A DNA stretch of 17,392 nucleotides from Methanosarcina sp. (GCA_013331265.1 DUGS01000157.1:6211-23602), one strand, 5' to 3'; shown: positions 7,817 to 15,201, counted from the stretch's first letter. The notes: a model not told the origin generated them from the sequence alone. Numbers and translations: made by a program.

Positions 7817-7856
7817 TTTGAGAATCACTATTTCTTCTGCTCGAACCCTGCCTGTT

Positions 7857-7869
7857 CCAGGACGCCTGG
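7857..7869 (+). terminator. Small hairpin after the MBL-fold gene
   Basis: CCAGG-ACG-CCTGG, a perfect five-base stem 40 nt after the stop. Only short T runs follow, so it is a weak terminator candidate. Confidence 0.25.
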
Positions 7870-7929
7870 TTTGAGACAGTTTTGATTCACAGTATAATCC
7901 GGACCTGGCATATTAATTTATCCTGACTT

Positions 7930-8185
7930 GGTATTTTAATTTTAAAAGAGCGTGTGGAAACCCTAAGGGAACGTATGGTTAGAAATACGATGTCCTCCAA
8001 AAAGGATAAAGGATTTGTGCAGAGGACAGGAGACCAGATAGAACTGCCAGAGCATTCTGATCTTTTTCCTTGCTTCTGCCATATAGAATTGATTCAAGTA
8101 TACTCAATCTAAACGGCTATTTCTCAAGATACGGAGAAAAACAGGGGAACCCGTATCTAGAACGAGACGAAGGGAGAAAACATCG
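7930..8185 (+). promoter_or_regulatory. Leader/promoter region of sufCB with predicted hairpins
   Basis: An AT-rich TATA-like stretch (about 7931-7947) is followed by two inverted repeats. CGTAT 7972-7976 pairs with ATACG 7985-7989, and TGTCCTC 7991-7997 pairs with GAGGACA 8022-8028. Then comes ATTGA-N11-TCAAT (8088-8108), centred on the palindrome AGTATACT. This could be a structured 5' leader, a small RNA, or an operator plus a nearer promoter. GGGAG at 8172-8176 is the ribosome site for sufC. No coding frame is evident. Confidence 0.35.
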
Positions 8186-8929
8186 ATGCTAAAAATAGAA
8201 GACCTGACTGTAGAGGTTAATGGAAAAATCTTACTCCATGACGTGAACCTCGAGGTTGAAAAAGGGTACACAAACGTACTTTTCGGACCGAACGGAGCCG
8301 GAAAATCGGCTCTCATGAGGACGATTATGGGTTTTAGCGAGTACAGGGTTGTGAAAGGCAGGATACTGTTCAATGGAGAAGATATTACCCATCTTCCAGT
8401 AGATGAAAGAGCCCGCCGCGGGCTGGGTATTATGATGCAGCGTCCCCCGGATATGGCTGGAATTAAACTTAGAGACCTTATAAAAGTAACATCAAAAGGA
8501 AAAAAAGACACTGAAGCCCTTGCAGAAAATCTTGATATGAAGCGTTTTCTGGACAGGGATGTAAACGTTGGTTTTTCAGGCGGTGAGATAAAACGCTCCG
8601 AACTTCTCCAGCTCGCAGCCCAGAATCCGAGTCTCTATCTTCTGGACGAGCCCGAGTCCGGAGTGGACCTCGTAAGCATTGAGCAGGTCGGAATGACAAT
8701 AAAAGGACTGCTTGAAGAAGGCATAGAATGCCCTGGTGAGAGATGCAAAAAGGGAAAATCAGCTCTTATCATTACCCATACAGGCCAGGTCCTGGATTAT
8801 GTGCAGGCAGATAGAGGGTATATTCTCTGCAATGGCACTGTTATGTGTTCGGGAAATCCCATGAAAATGCTGGAAGAGATAAAAAACAAAGGGTACCAGG
8901 AGTGTATTTCATGCAGACTGATAAAGTGA
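8186..8929 (+). CDS. sufC: SufC-type (SmsC) Fe-S cluster assembly ATPase
   Basis: A 247-residue soluble ABC ATPase without membrane segments. Walker A is GPNGAGKS (34-41), the signature FSGGE (about 131-135) is followed by KRSELLQL, Walker B is LYLLDEPESGVD (about 150-161), and the H-loop is ITHTG. The signature helix and PESGVD are characteristic of SufC rather than transporters. It powers conformational change of its SufB partner during cluster assembly. Archaeal SufC/SufB pairs with no SufD, SufS or SufE next to them correspond to the minimal SMS class (SmsCB). An extra Cys-containing insertion lies before the H-loop (ECPGERCKKGK), and four more Cys lie near the C-terminus. The end overlaps the start of sufB by 19 nt. 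Confidence 0.92.
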   Translation: MLKIEDLTVEVNGKILLHDVNLEVEKGYTNVLFGPNGAGKSALMRTIMGFSEYRVVKGRILFNGEDITHLPVDERARRGLGIMMQRPPDMAGIKLRDLIKVTSKGKKDTEALAENLDMKRFLDRDVNVGFSGGEIKRSELLQLAAQNPSLYLLDEPESGVDLVSIEQVGMTIKGLLEEGIECPGERCKKGKSALIITHTGQVLDYVQADRGYILCNGTVMCSGNPMKMLEEIKNKGYQECISCRLIK

Positions 8930-10134
8930 GCCTTAAAAAAAGAGCTGAGAGCGCGGTTGAGAAGAAAGCTGCTTTCGGAGAAGATTTTGAACTGGAAAAA
9001 TATAAAGAAGGTTCCAAAGTCAGCAAACCTATTGAAGACCTCCGGGCTCTTGACGAAGAAAGCAAAAAAACTTTGCTCCAGGTAGGAATAATCCCGAGTG
9101 AGGAAGGCAGATCAGGCAGCCTGCTTGTTCTGGATAATGCAGTATCGCACTCTTCTCTGAAAGATAAAAATGTAGAGCTTATGTCCACCCACAAAGCCAT
9201 GGAAAAATATGAATGGCTTAAAGATTACTCCTGGAAACTCGTTCAGGTGGATGCTGACAAATATACCGCAAAAACCTATCTGGAAGACGCAGACGGCTAC
9301 TTTATAAGGGTTCCTGCGGGAAAGAAAGCTGCCATGCCTGTCCAGACCTGCCTTATGCTGGGAAGCAAAAAGTCTACCCAGACAGTGCATAACATCATAA
9401 TTGTTGAGGAAGGGGCAAGCCTTGACATTATCACAGGCTGCACCTCAAAAAAAGGAGTTGAAGAAGGGATCCACCTTGGGATTTCCGAGATGTACGTAAA
9501 GAAGGGCGCCACCCTGAATTTCACAATGATCCATAACTGGGCCGAACAGATAGGAGTCCGCCCGAGGACAGTTGTGAATGTGGAAGAAGGCGGGACGTAC
9601 GTGAGCAATTATATTTGCTTAAAGCCCGTGCGCTCTGTACAGACTTATCCGACTGTCAAGCTTGAAGGAAAAGGTGCGGTAACAAGGCTTAATACCATAG
9701 CAATCGCACATACGGGTTCCGAACTTGACCTTGGAAGCAGGGCTATTTTCAATGCCCCGGGTACGAGAGCCGAACTGATTTCGAGAACTATTACCATAGG
9801 CGGGAGAATAGTTGCACGCGGTGAGATGATAGGCAATGCAAAGGGTGCAAAAGGGCACCTTGAATGCAAAGGGCTTGTCCTTACCGATAAAGGCAGCCAG
9901 CTTGCAATCCCTATCCTTGAGGCAAATGTAGATGACATAGAGCTTACTCATGAGGCAGCCGTGGGAAAAATTGCCAAAGACCAGGTGGAATATCTTATGG
10001 CAAGAGGACTTACAGAAGACGAAGCCGTTGGGATGATCATAAGAGGTTTCCTTGACGTTGGGATTAGGGGAATCCCGGAAGAACTGAAGAACGAAATAGA
10101 AAATACGATTACACAGACAGCTCTTGGGATGTGA
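8911..10134 (+). CDS. sufB: SufB/SufD-family (SmsB) Fe-S cluster assembly scaffold
   Basis: A 407-residue SufB-family scaffold with the right-handed beta-helix core (about residues 140-340) typical of the family. Its homodimer would bind two SufC, and the cluster forms at the dimer interface. Cys319 in GHLECKG aligns with the functional Cys405 region of E. coli SufB. THEAAVGKI (His347, Glu348) and YLMARGL form the conserved C-terminal helical region. I chose ATG 8911 because an AGGAG ribosome site sits about 8 nt before it and the overlap with sufC is only 19 nt. The frame stays open to an ATG at 8845, but that would need an 85-nt overlap and adds residues unlike the family. No sufD or cysteine desulfurase is adjacent, which fits methanogens that can use sulfide directly. 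Confidence 0.92.
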   Translation: MQTDKVSLKKRAESAVEKKAAFGEDFELEKYKEGSKVSKPIEDLRALDEESKKTLLQVGIIPSEEGRSGSLLVLDNAVSHSSLKDKNVELMSTHKAMEKYEWLKDYSWKLVQVDADKYTAKTYLEDADGYFIRVPAGKKAAMPVQTCLMLGSKKSTQTVHNIIIVEEGASLDIITGCTSKKGVEEGIHLGISEMYVKKGATLNFTMIHNWAEQIGVRPRTVVNVEEGGTYVSNYICLKPVRSVQTYPTVKLEGKGAVTRLNTIAIAHTGSELDLGSRAIFNAPGTRAELISRTITIGGRIVARGEMIGNAKGAKGHLECKGLVLTDKGSQLAIPILEANVDDIELTHEAAVGKIAKDQVEYLMARGLTEDEAVGMIIRGFLDVGIRGIPEELKNEIENTITQTALGM

Positions 10135-10142
10135 ATACAAAT

Positions 10143-10164
10143 GGGAAAACTCTAAAGTTTTCCC
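10143..10164 (+). terminator. Hairpin directly after sufB
   Basis: GGGAAAACT (10143-10151) and AGTTTTCCC (10156-10164) form a nine-base stem with loop CTAA, starting 9 nt after the sufB stop. It lacks a T-run, so it may stabilise the mRNA 3' end rather than terminate. Confidence 0.4.
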
Positions 10165-10189
10165 CGGTAAACCAATGCGGGAAAGCACG

Positions 10190-10322
10190 GCTTATAAAAG
10201 GGGAGGGGGAAACCTTAAAAGAAGTCTGGTGAGGAGAACAGGTTTTCCGGATAAAGTATACTCTAATTGAGAAAAGGGTGTGTGGACCCGGCAGGAAAAA
10301 AGGAGAAACCTGCCGGTTTTTT
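10190..10322 (+). ncRNA. Candidate small non-coding RNA between sufB and the HTH regulator
   Basis: A TATA-like CTTATAAAAG (about 10191-10200) is followed by unusually G-rich intergenic sequence, then a strong intrinsic-type terminator at 10288-10322. No start codon with a ribosome site opens a meaningful frame. The region could be an independent RNA of roughly 90-100 nt, or simply the distal 3' UTR of sufB. Confidence 0.3.
10288..10322 (+). terminator. Strong hairpin with T6 tail
   Basis: CCGGCAGG (10288-10295) pairs perfectly with CCTGCCGG (10309-10316) around an A-rich loop, and TTTTTT follows at once (10317-10322). It is the best terminator in this region and would end the sufCB transcript or a small RNA. 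Confidence 0.65.
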
Positions 10323-10788
10323 GTGGAGTATTGTGGATTTTAATGAGCCAAAAACATAGTTTTAAGAAGGTCTCTTTGTGGAAAAGAAACTTTTAAGAAA
10401 GCTCATTAAATCATATTTTTCAGATTGAATCAGGAGTATAAATATGTTTCTGTAAGATTGATTATACAAAAATAAGATGCAAAAATTCCCGGGCAGACCT
10501 ATCCCTTTTAATTAAAAATAGTTATCGTAGGGAATCATTTAGTTTGACAAGGGTTCAGGAAAAACTACCGATTTCATAAGTAAAAATAAGGTGGAAAAAC
10601 TAAATATAGATATATAGATTACGGTTCGTATTTAACCTCTTTTTATTGACTCATCGTTAATAAGTCTATTTTTTAAGACATGCAAACCTGCGCTCTTCCC
10701 TCACTTTTCTCTCTGTATAAATCTCAGTTTCTTATAAAAATCAGTCCGGACAACAGAATTAAAAAATACAGTACCTCGGATTTATGGC
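10323..10788. other. AT-rich intergenic region, no gene seen
   Basis: AT-rich DNA with several TATAAA-like strings (for example around 10716-10738) and no supported gene on either strand. Its right end holds a CAGTAC element (10769-10774) that recurs at 10798 and 10838 in the promoter of the next gene. Confidence 0.5.
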
Positions 10789-10848
10789 TGTAGTATGCAG
10801 TACTCGCCAGTATATATATACTCCGGACATAATACTACAGTACTGTAG
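10789..10848 (+). promoter_or_regulatory. Promoter with nested palindromes upstream of the HTH regulator
   Basis: The core is a perfect 14-bp palindrome containing a TATA box (AGTATATATATACT, 10809-10822). It is flanked by the inverted pair TGTAGTAT (10789-10796) and ATACTACA (10832-10839). A second perfect 14-bp palindrome, CTACAGTACTGTAG (10835-10848), would cover the transcription start. An imperfect AGTA-N5-TACT copy lies at 10792-10804. The arrangement looks like operator sites on both sides of the TATA box. Autoregulation by the following HTH protein is the simplest hypothesis. Confidence 0.55.
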
Positions 10849-10868
10849 AATAGAGGAGGGATTGGATA

Positions 10869-11225
10869 ATAGACTTTGCCTGTAAAGAATTCAAAATAGA
10901 AGACGTAATCAAATGCGCCCTCAATCTTACAAAAGCTGATCTGAACATAATGAAGTACTTCTTAAATGACCCCGACAAATGGGTTGATACTGATGTCCTA
11001 TCTAAATCTCTGAAGTTAGATATTTCTACAGTTCAGCGCTCCGTAAAAAAGCTTCACGAAAAAGAAATTCTCCAGAGGTCTCAGCAGAACCTTGACGGAG
11101 GGGGATATGTCTTCATTTACAAAATCCACTCAAAAAACCAGATAAAAAATGTCATTTTAAAAATCGTCCAGTCCTGGGCTGACAGACTCGGACAGGAACT
11201 TGAAAAATGGGAAAACGGAGGTTAA
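10869..11225 (+). CDS. Small winged-helix transcriptional regulator with apparent AUA start
   Basis: A regulator of 118 residues if it starts at ATA 10869. The frame is open from the stop at 10851 and encodes a convincing N-terminal segment (DFACKEFKIEDVIKCALNL) ahead of ATG 10950. No ATG, GTG or TTG lies in frame upstream of 10950. GGAGGG at 10855-10860 is a strong ribosome site 8 nt before ATA 10869, whereas ATG 10950 has none. A conventional start at 10950 would give 91 residues and lose the first helices. The wHTH core is DTDVLSKSLKLDISTVQRSVKKLHEKEIL, with a GGGYVFIYKI wing, as in archaeal TrmB/MarR-like one-domain regulators. The gene opens a tight run with the polyferredoxin and FAD/Fe-S genes and probably controls them; the ligand is unknown. 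Confidence 0.75.
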   Translation: MDFACKEFKIEDVIKCALNLTKADLNIMKYFLNDPDKWVDTDVLSKSLKLDISTVQRSVKKLHEKEILQRSQQNLDGGGYVFIYKIHSKNQIKNVILKIVQSWADRLGQELEKWENGG

Positions 11226-11227
11226 AA

Positions 11228-11845
11228 GTGCTCAAAATCACTCCCTACCTGGGAATTATTGTACTTATTGTTTCTATCGGGGGGCTCTGGTACCCTGCAT
11301 TCGGGTACTTTATGCTGCTTGTTTTTGCTGCAATCTTCCTGAGCAGCCCTTTCAGAGGCAGATGGTTCTGCGGAAACCTCTGCCCGAGAGGAAGTCTTGT
11401 TGATTTCTGGGTCAGCAAAATCTCAAAGAAAAGAAAAATACCCGATGCATTCAGGAGCCTCTGGGTCCGTCTGCCGATCTTTTTCCTGCTGATGGGCTTT
11501 ATGAGCTACAGGGTAGCAAGCTCTATCGGAAGCCTTAACACTTTCGAAAAGATAGGCATGATCTTTGTAATGATGTGCCTTGTGACTACTGCAATTGCAA
11601 TCCTTCTCGGAAGTTTCCTGAGCCCGAGAGCATGGTGTTCTTTCTGTCCTATGGGGACAGCACAGCGCCTGCTTGGAGGAAAAAGATACCAGCTGAAACT
11701 TGAAAAAGACAAATGCATTAGCTGCAAGAAGTGCGAAAAAGTCTGTCCCATGCAGCTCAAGGTATGCCAGAACGAGACTAAACCCGACTGTATCAAATGC
11801 GAACGCTGTGTGAGTGTCTGCCCAAAAGATGCCCTTCACTTCTAA
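11228..11845 (+). CDS. Membrane-bound polyferredoxin, NapH/NosR-type 4Fe-4S protein
   Basis: A membrane iron-sulfur protein of about 205 residues. Roughly four hydrophobic segments lie in the first 140 residues. They hold the two NapH/NosR-type cysteine motifs CGNLCPRGS and CSFCPMGT, next to membrane segments. The C-terminal 60 residues carry two classical 4Fe-4S motifs, CISCKKCEKVCP and CIKCERCVSVCP. Such proteins pass electrons between a membrane quinol (methanophenazine in Methanosarcina) and soluble or extracytoplasmic redox partners. I prefer GTG 11228, because GGAGG sits six bases before it and it follows the previous stop by two bases. ATG 11207 in the same frame (212 residues, overlapping the regulator) is possible. 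It probably partners the FAD/Fe-S protein encoded next. Confidence 0.85.
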   Translation: MLKITPYLGIIVLIVSIGGLWYPAFGYFMLLVFAAIFLSSPFRGRWFCGNLCPRGSLVDFWVSKISKKRKIPDAFRSLWVRLPIFFLLMGFMSYRVASSIGSLNTFEKIGMIFVMMCLVTTAIAILLGSFLSPRAWCSFCPMGTAQRLLGGKRYQLKLEKDKCISCKKCEKVCPMQLKVCQNETKPDCIKCERCVSVCPKDALHF

Positions 11846-11891
11846 CTAACTTTAATTATTTCAATCATTATCAATTTTAATAATTATTTGC

Positions 11892-11900
11892 TTTTTATAT
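11892..11900 (+). promoter_or_regulatory. TATA box before the FAD/Fe-S oxidoreductase
   Basis: TTTTTATAT lies about 40 bp before ATG 11936 in the AT-rich 90-bp gap. It suggests the large gene has its own promoter besides possible read-through. A GGGAG ribosome site follows at 11922-11926. Confidence 0.45.
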
Positions 11901-11935
11901 TACTGTGTCCATAGAATGAACGGGAGCCATAAAGG

Positions 11936-14900
11936 ATGACAGCAAAAAGCATATCGGAACTTTCAGAAATCCAAAAAATAGAACTTTCCGAACTCTTCGG
12001 GGAATACGTTAACATTGACAAACGCGAACGCCACTATTATAACCACGATATCGGAGCCCTCCCTCCGCTTGTTAAAAAAGTAATAGGAAACACCGACCCT
12101 GCGGCTGTTGTAAAAATCCAGACAGAAGAAGATGCAGTAAAACTTCTGGAATTTGCAAACATGCACAGGATTCCGGTAGTCCCCCGTGCAGGGGCTTCTT
12201 CAGGGTACGGCGGGATAATCCCTACAAAGGGAGGCATAGTTGCCGATGTCACATTGCTGAATAAGATCATAAGCATCGACACCGAAAGTCAGAAAGTGGT
12301 GGTCCAGAGCGGGATTATCTGGGAGAATTTGGAAAGAAAGCTGAAAGAGAAAGGGCTTTCTGTCAGGGCGATCCCTTCAAGCGCCCCTTCCTCAACAGTA
12401 GGAGGCTGGTTTGCCCAGAGCGGAGCTGGATATGGGAGCTATGAATTCGGCTGGGGCTACGAGAGTATGGAAAAAGTCCGGGTTGTCCTCCCCAATGGAA
12501 AAATAAAGGAATTCTCGGGCTCCGAACTCAAGAAGTTAATAGGGACAATGGGGACCACAGGGATTATCACCGAAATAACCCTGAAAGCCCAGAAACTCGA
12601 GGATAGAAAGGCTGTTTCTGCAAGCTTCCCTGATGCTTCAGCCATGAAAAAAGCGGTAGAAACCATAAGGAAAAATAACATTCCTCTCTGGTCAATCTCC
12701 TTCCTGAATCCCGAATGGGCGGACATGAAGAACAAATCGCCCCAAAAACTCCACTATGGAGAAATTGTGGACAAAGAAAGGCCAGTGCTGCCTATTACTT
12801 ATGTCTGTACCTTCATGTACCCTGCTTCCAGGGATGTTTCCGGCTTGAAAGAAGCTATAGAAAGCGCTGGAGGCACGGTCCTCCCGGAGGAGATTGCAAA
12901 GCACGAGACCGAAGAATGGTTCAAGTCCATGAAAGTTAAAAGGCTCGGCCCCTCCTTCATACCTGCCGAAATCCTCGTGCCGCTTGAGAACATGGACACC
13001 GTTTTTGAAGAGATTAAAAAGAGAATCAAACTCCCGGTGCTCACCGAAGGGATGGTTATCAGTGACGGAAACGTTGTGCTTCTCTGTTTCATGCGCCATT
13101 CAGAGCGTTCTGTACTTTTCAATACGGCCTTTGCCCTGTCCCTGAGCATCCTGAAAATTGCGGAGGAAAATGGAGGAAGAGCCTATTCATCAGGCCTGTT
13201 CTTTGCCTCAAAGAGAAAGAGCGTTTTCGGAGATAGGCTTGCAGAAATTGAAGCTCTCAGAAAAGAATTCGACCCCAACGGGATCATGAATCCAGAGACC
13301 CTGGAAGGAAAAGGGCTCCTGAACACCGCAGTCTCCCTCGGTTCTTCTTTTGAACCCATGGGCAGGCTTGTCGGGAATATGTCAGGGATAAAAAAAGTCG
13401 CCTTCAAGGACGAAAAAGGAATACCCGCAGAGGTTGTCGAACTTGCCTATTCCTGTTCCCAGTGCGGATACTGTGTGAGCGAGTGTGACCAGTACTACGG
13501 AAGAGGCTGGGAGTCCCAGGCCCCAAGAGGGAAATGGTTCTTCATTAAAGAGTACCTGGCAGGCCGGGAAAAACTTGACCAGAGGCAGACAAACACCTTC
13601 CTTGCCTGCACCACCTGCCAGATGTGCGACTCCCGCTGTGAGCTGGATATGCCAATAGAACACGCCTGGATGACCATGCGCGGAAAACTGGTAAAAGAAG
13701 AGAAAAAGATGACCTTCCCGCCCTTTGAGATCATGGCTGCAAGCCTCCTGAAGGAGAGGAACATCTGGGCAAATTACAGGAAAGACCGGGACAAATGGAT
13801 TCCTGACGACATCAGGGCAAAAATGAAAGACAAAGCCGAATATGCCTACTTTGCAGGCTGCACCGCCTCGTTTGTAGAAAAAGACGTGGCTGTAGGGGCT
13901 GTGCGTATGCTCGATGATGCAGGTGTTGAATTCACGGGGCTTTTTGACAAAGAGGCTTGTTGTGGAATTCCCATGCTAGTTGCAGGAAAGTGGGACGTCT
14001 TTGAAAAGGTCATGAGGATGAACGTCTCGAACATGAAAAAGAAGGGCGTAAAAACAGTAATCACTTCCTGCCCTGCCTGCTGGCTCATGTGGCACACGGT
14101 CTATCCACAGTGGGCGGAAAAACTGGGCATTGAATACGGGTTTGAGACAAAGCACTATTCCGAAGTCCTTGCCGAACACCTGGACGTGCTGAAGCCCAAA
14201 TTCAAAAAACCGCTCAATAAAGTAGTCGCCTGGCATGACTCCTGCCACATCGGCCGGGCCGGAGGCAAGGTGTACGAGCCCCCGAGGGAACTTTTGAAAG
14301 CCATCCCCGGCATTCAGTTCAGGGAACTTGAATACAACCGGGAAAGAGCTCACTGCTGTGGTTCGGTGGTAAGCCTTATTGCCGAGCCTCCGGTCGCATA
14401 TAAACTTGGAGGCATGAGACTTCAGGAAGCTGCGGACGTAAACGCAGACATCATTGCGGCTCTGTGCCCCTGCTGTACGGTCCAGTTCCGTGTCGCAGCC
14501 GAGAAAAACAATATGGACATCGAGTCCCAGGACCTCGGTGCCCTTGTAGCCAGAAGCCTCGGCTATGACATCCCGGACACGACAAACTACACCCTACAGT
14601 CCTGGGTGCCCTTTGAGAAAATGATCGCCCTCATGCAGCCCGAAAACATGACCGACCTGATGGTTGAACTCCTTCCCCAGATGATGGCAGCGATGCCAGC
14701 TCCGCTTCAATCAATGATGAAGATGGTCAAGTACGTGCCCGGCATGGACGCCATGATGAAACCCATGATGCCGGTAATGATGCCGAGGCTCATGCCCACT
14801 GTCATGCCAAAAGTCATGCCTGATATGCTTAAAGCCGTGGAAAGAAGAGTCCCCATGCCGGACTACATGAAAGAACAGCTCCCTGACCTGATGCCGAAGG

Positions 14901-14986
14901 CAATGGAGAACTTGATGCCTAACATGCTTCCCGAGATAATTCCACTGCTGACCCCGCGCATGATTGAGTATATAAAAACACACTGA
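11936..14986 (+). CDS. FAD-linked oxidase / 4Fe-4S / HdrD-like double-CCG fusion oxidoreductase with Met-Pro-rich tail
   Basis: A 1016-residue fusion. Residues about 40-220 are an FAD-binding type 4 domain (PRAGASSGYGGIIPTKGGIV; GTMGTTGIITEITLK). Residues 220-470 are the matching oxidase C-terminal domain (FDPNGIMNPETL), as in GlcD and D-lactate dehydrogenases. Two 4Fe-4S motifs follow, CSQCGYCVSEC (from 504) and CTTCQMCDSRC (from about 558). Then come two CCG domains of the HdrB/HdrD type, both complete: C-x32-CC-x35-CPAC (from about 639) and C-x36-CC-x35-CPCC (from about 769). These are the ligands of non-cubane 4Fe-4S clusters at the heterodisulfide site. Residues about 890-1016 hold about 28 Met in 127, mostly MP steps, which is unusual. 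It likely oxidises a 2-hydroxyacid or links a flavin substrate to thiol/disulfide chemistry. Electrons may pass to the membrane polyferredoxin upstream. The substrate is unknown. Confidence 0.88.
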   Translation: MTAKSISELSEIQKIELSELFGEYVNIDKRERHYYNHDIGALPPLVKKVIGNTDPAAVVKIQTEEDAVKLLEFANMHRIPVVPRAGASSGYGGIIPTKGGIVADVTLLNKIISIDTESQKVVVQSGIIWENLERKLKEKGLSVRAIPSSAPSSTVGGWFAQSGAGYGSYEFGWGYESMEKVRVVLPNGKIKEFSGSELKKLIGTMGTTGIITEITLKAQKLEDRKAVSASFPDASAMKKAVETIRKNNIPLWSISFLNPEWADMKNKSPQKLHYGEIVDKERPVLPITYVCTFMYPASRDVSGLKEAIESAGGTVLPEEIAKHETEEWFKSMKVKRLGPSFIPAEILVPLENMDTVFEEIKKRIKLPVLTEGMVISDGNVVLLCFMRHSERSVLFNTAFALSLSILKIAEENGGRAYSSGLFFASKRKSVFGDRLAEIEALRKEFDPNGIMNPETLEGKGLLNTAVSLGSSFEPMGRLVGNMSGIKKVAFKDEKGIPAEVVELAYSCSQCGYCVSECDQYYGRGWESQAPRGKWFFIKEYLAGREKLDQRQTNTFLACTTCQMCDSRCELDMPIEHAWMTMRGKLVKEEKKMTFPPFEIMAASLLKERNIWANYRKDRDKWIPDDIRAKMKDKAEYAYFAGCTASFVEKDVAVGAVRMLDDAGVEFTGLFDKEACCGIPMLVAGKWDVFEKVMRMNVSNMKKKGVKTVITSCPACWLMWHTVYPQWAEKLGIEYGFETKHYSEVLAEHLDVLKPKFKKPLNKVVAWHDSCHIGRAGGKVYEPPRELLKAIPGIQFRELEYNRERAHCCGSVVSLIAEPPVAYKLGGMRLQEAADVNADIIAALCPCCTVQFRVAAEKNNMDIESQDLGALVARSLGYDIPDTTNYTLQSWVPFEKMIALMQPENMTDLMVELLPQMMAAMPAPLQSMMKMVKYVPGMDAMMKPMMPVMMPRLMPTVMPKVMPDMLKAVERRVPMPDYMKEQLPDLMPKAMENLMPNMLPEIIPLLTPRMIEYIKTH

Positions 14987-15028
14987 GATCGGGCAGGAAC
15001 CGCAGAAAAAACTAAAACAAAATCCAGA

Positions 15029-15061
15029 AATCGAAGGAAAAAACTGAGAATTCCTTCGATT
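15029..15061 (+). terminator. Hairpin after the FAD/Fe-S gene
   Basis: AATCGAAGGAA (15029-15039) and TTCCTTCGATT (15051-15061) form an 11-base stem with an 11-base loop, 43 nt after the stop codon. The T-rich run after it is interrupted by C. It is a plausible terminator or 3'-end stabiliser. Confidence 0.5.
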
Positions 15062-15201
15062 AATCTCCTTTCTCAGATAAAAACGGATTCTATTTTTTCA
15101 TCCCTGCATGTACTTTAACTATTTCATTAATGAGTCTCATATACCTTATTTTATTTGAAAAGTTGCGTTCCATATCGAGCTTGTACTAGCATTTGTAATT
15201 T

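Noticed and set aside
8845..8910. In-frame 5' extension of sufB to ATG 8845
   Set aside because: It would overlap sufC by 85 nt, has no good ribosome site and adds residues not expected of SufB. ATG 8911 has AGGAG at good spacing.
14711..14983. His-rich frame on the minus strand opposite the end of the FAD/Fe-S gene
   Set aside because: It is the antisense shadow of the Met-rich tail: ATG/CAT complementarity turns Met codons into His codons. It has no ribosome site and no independent support.
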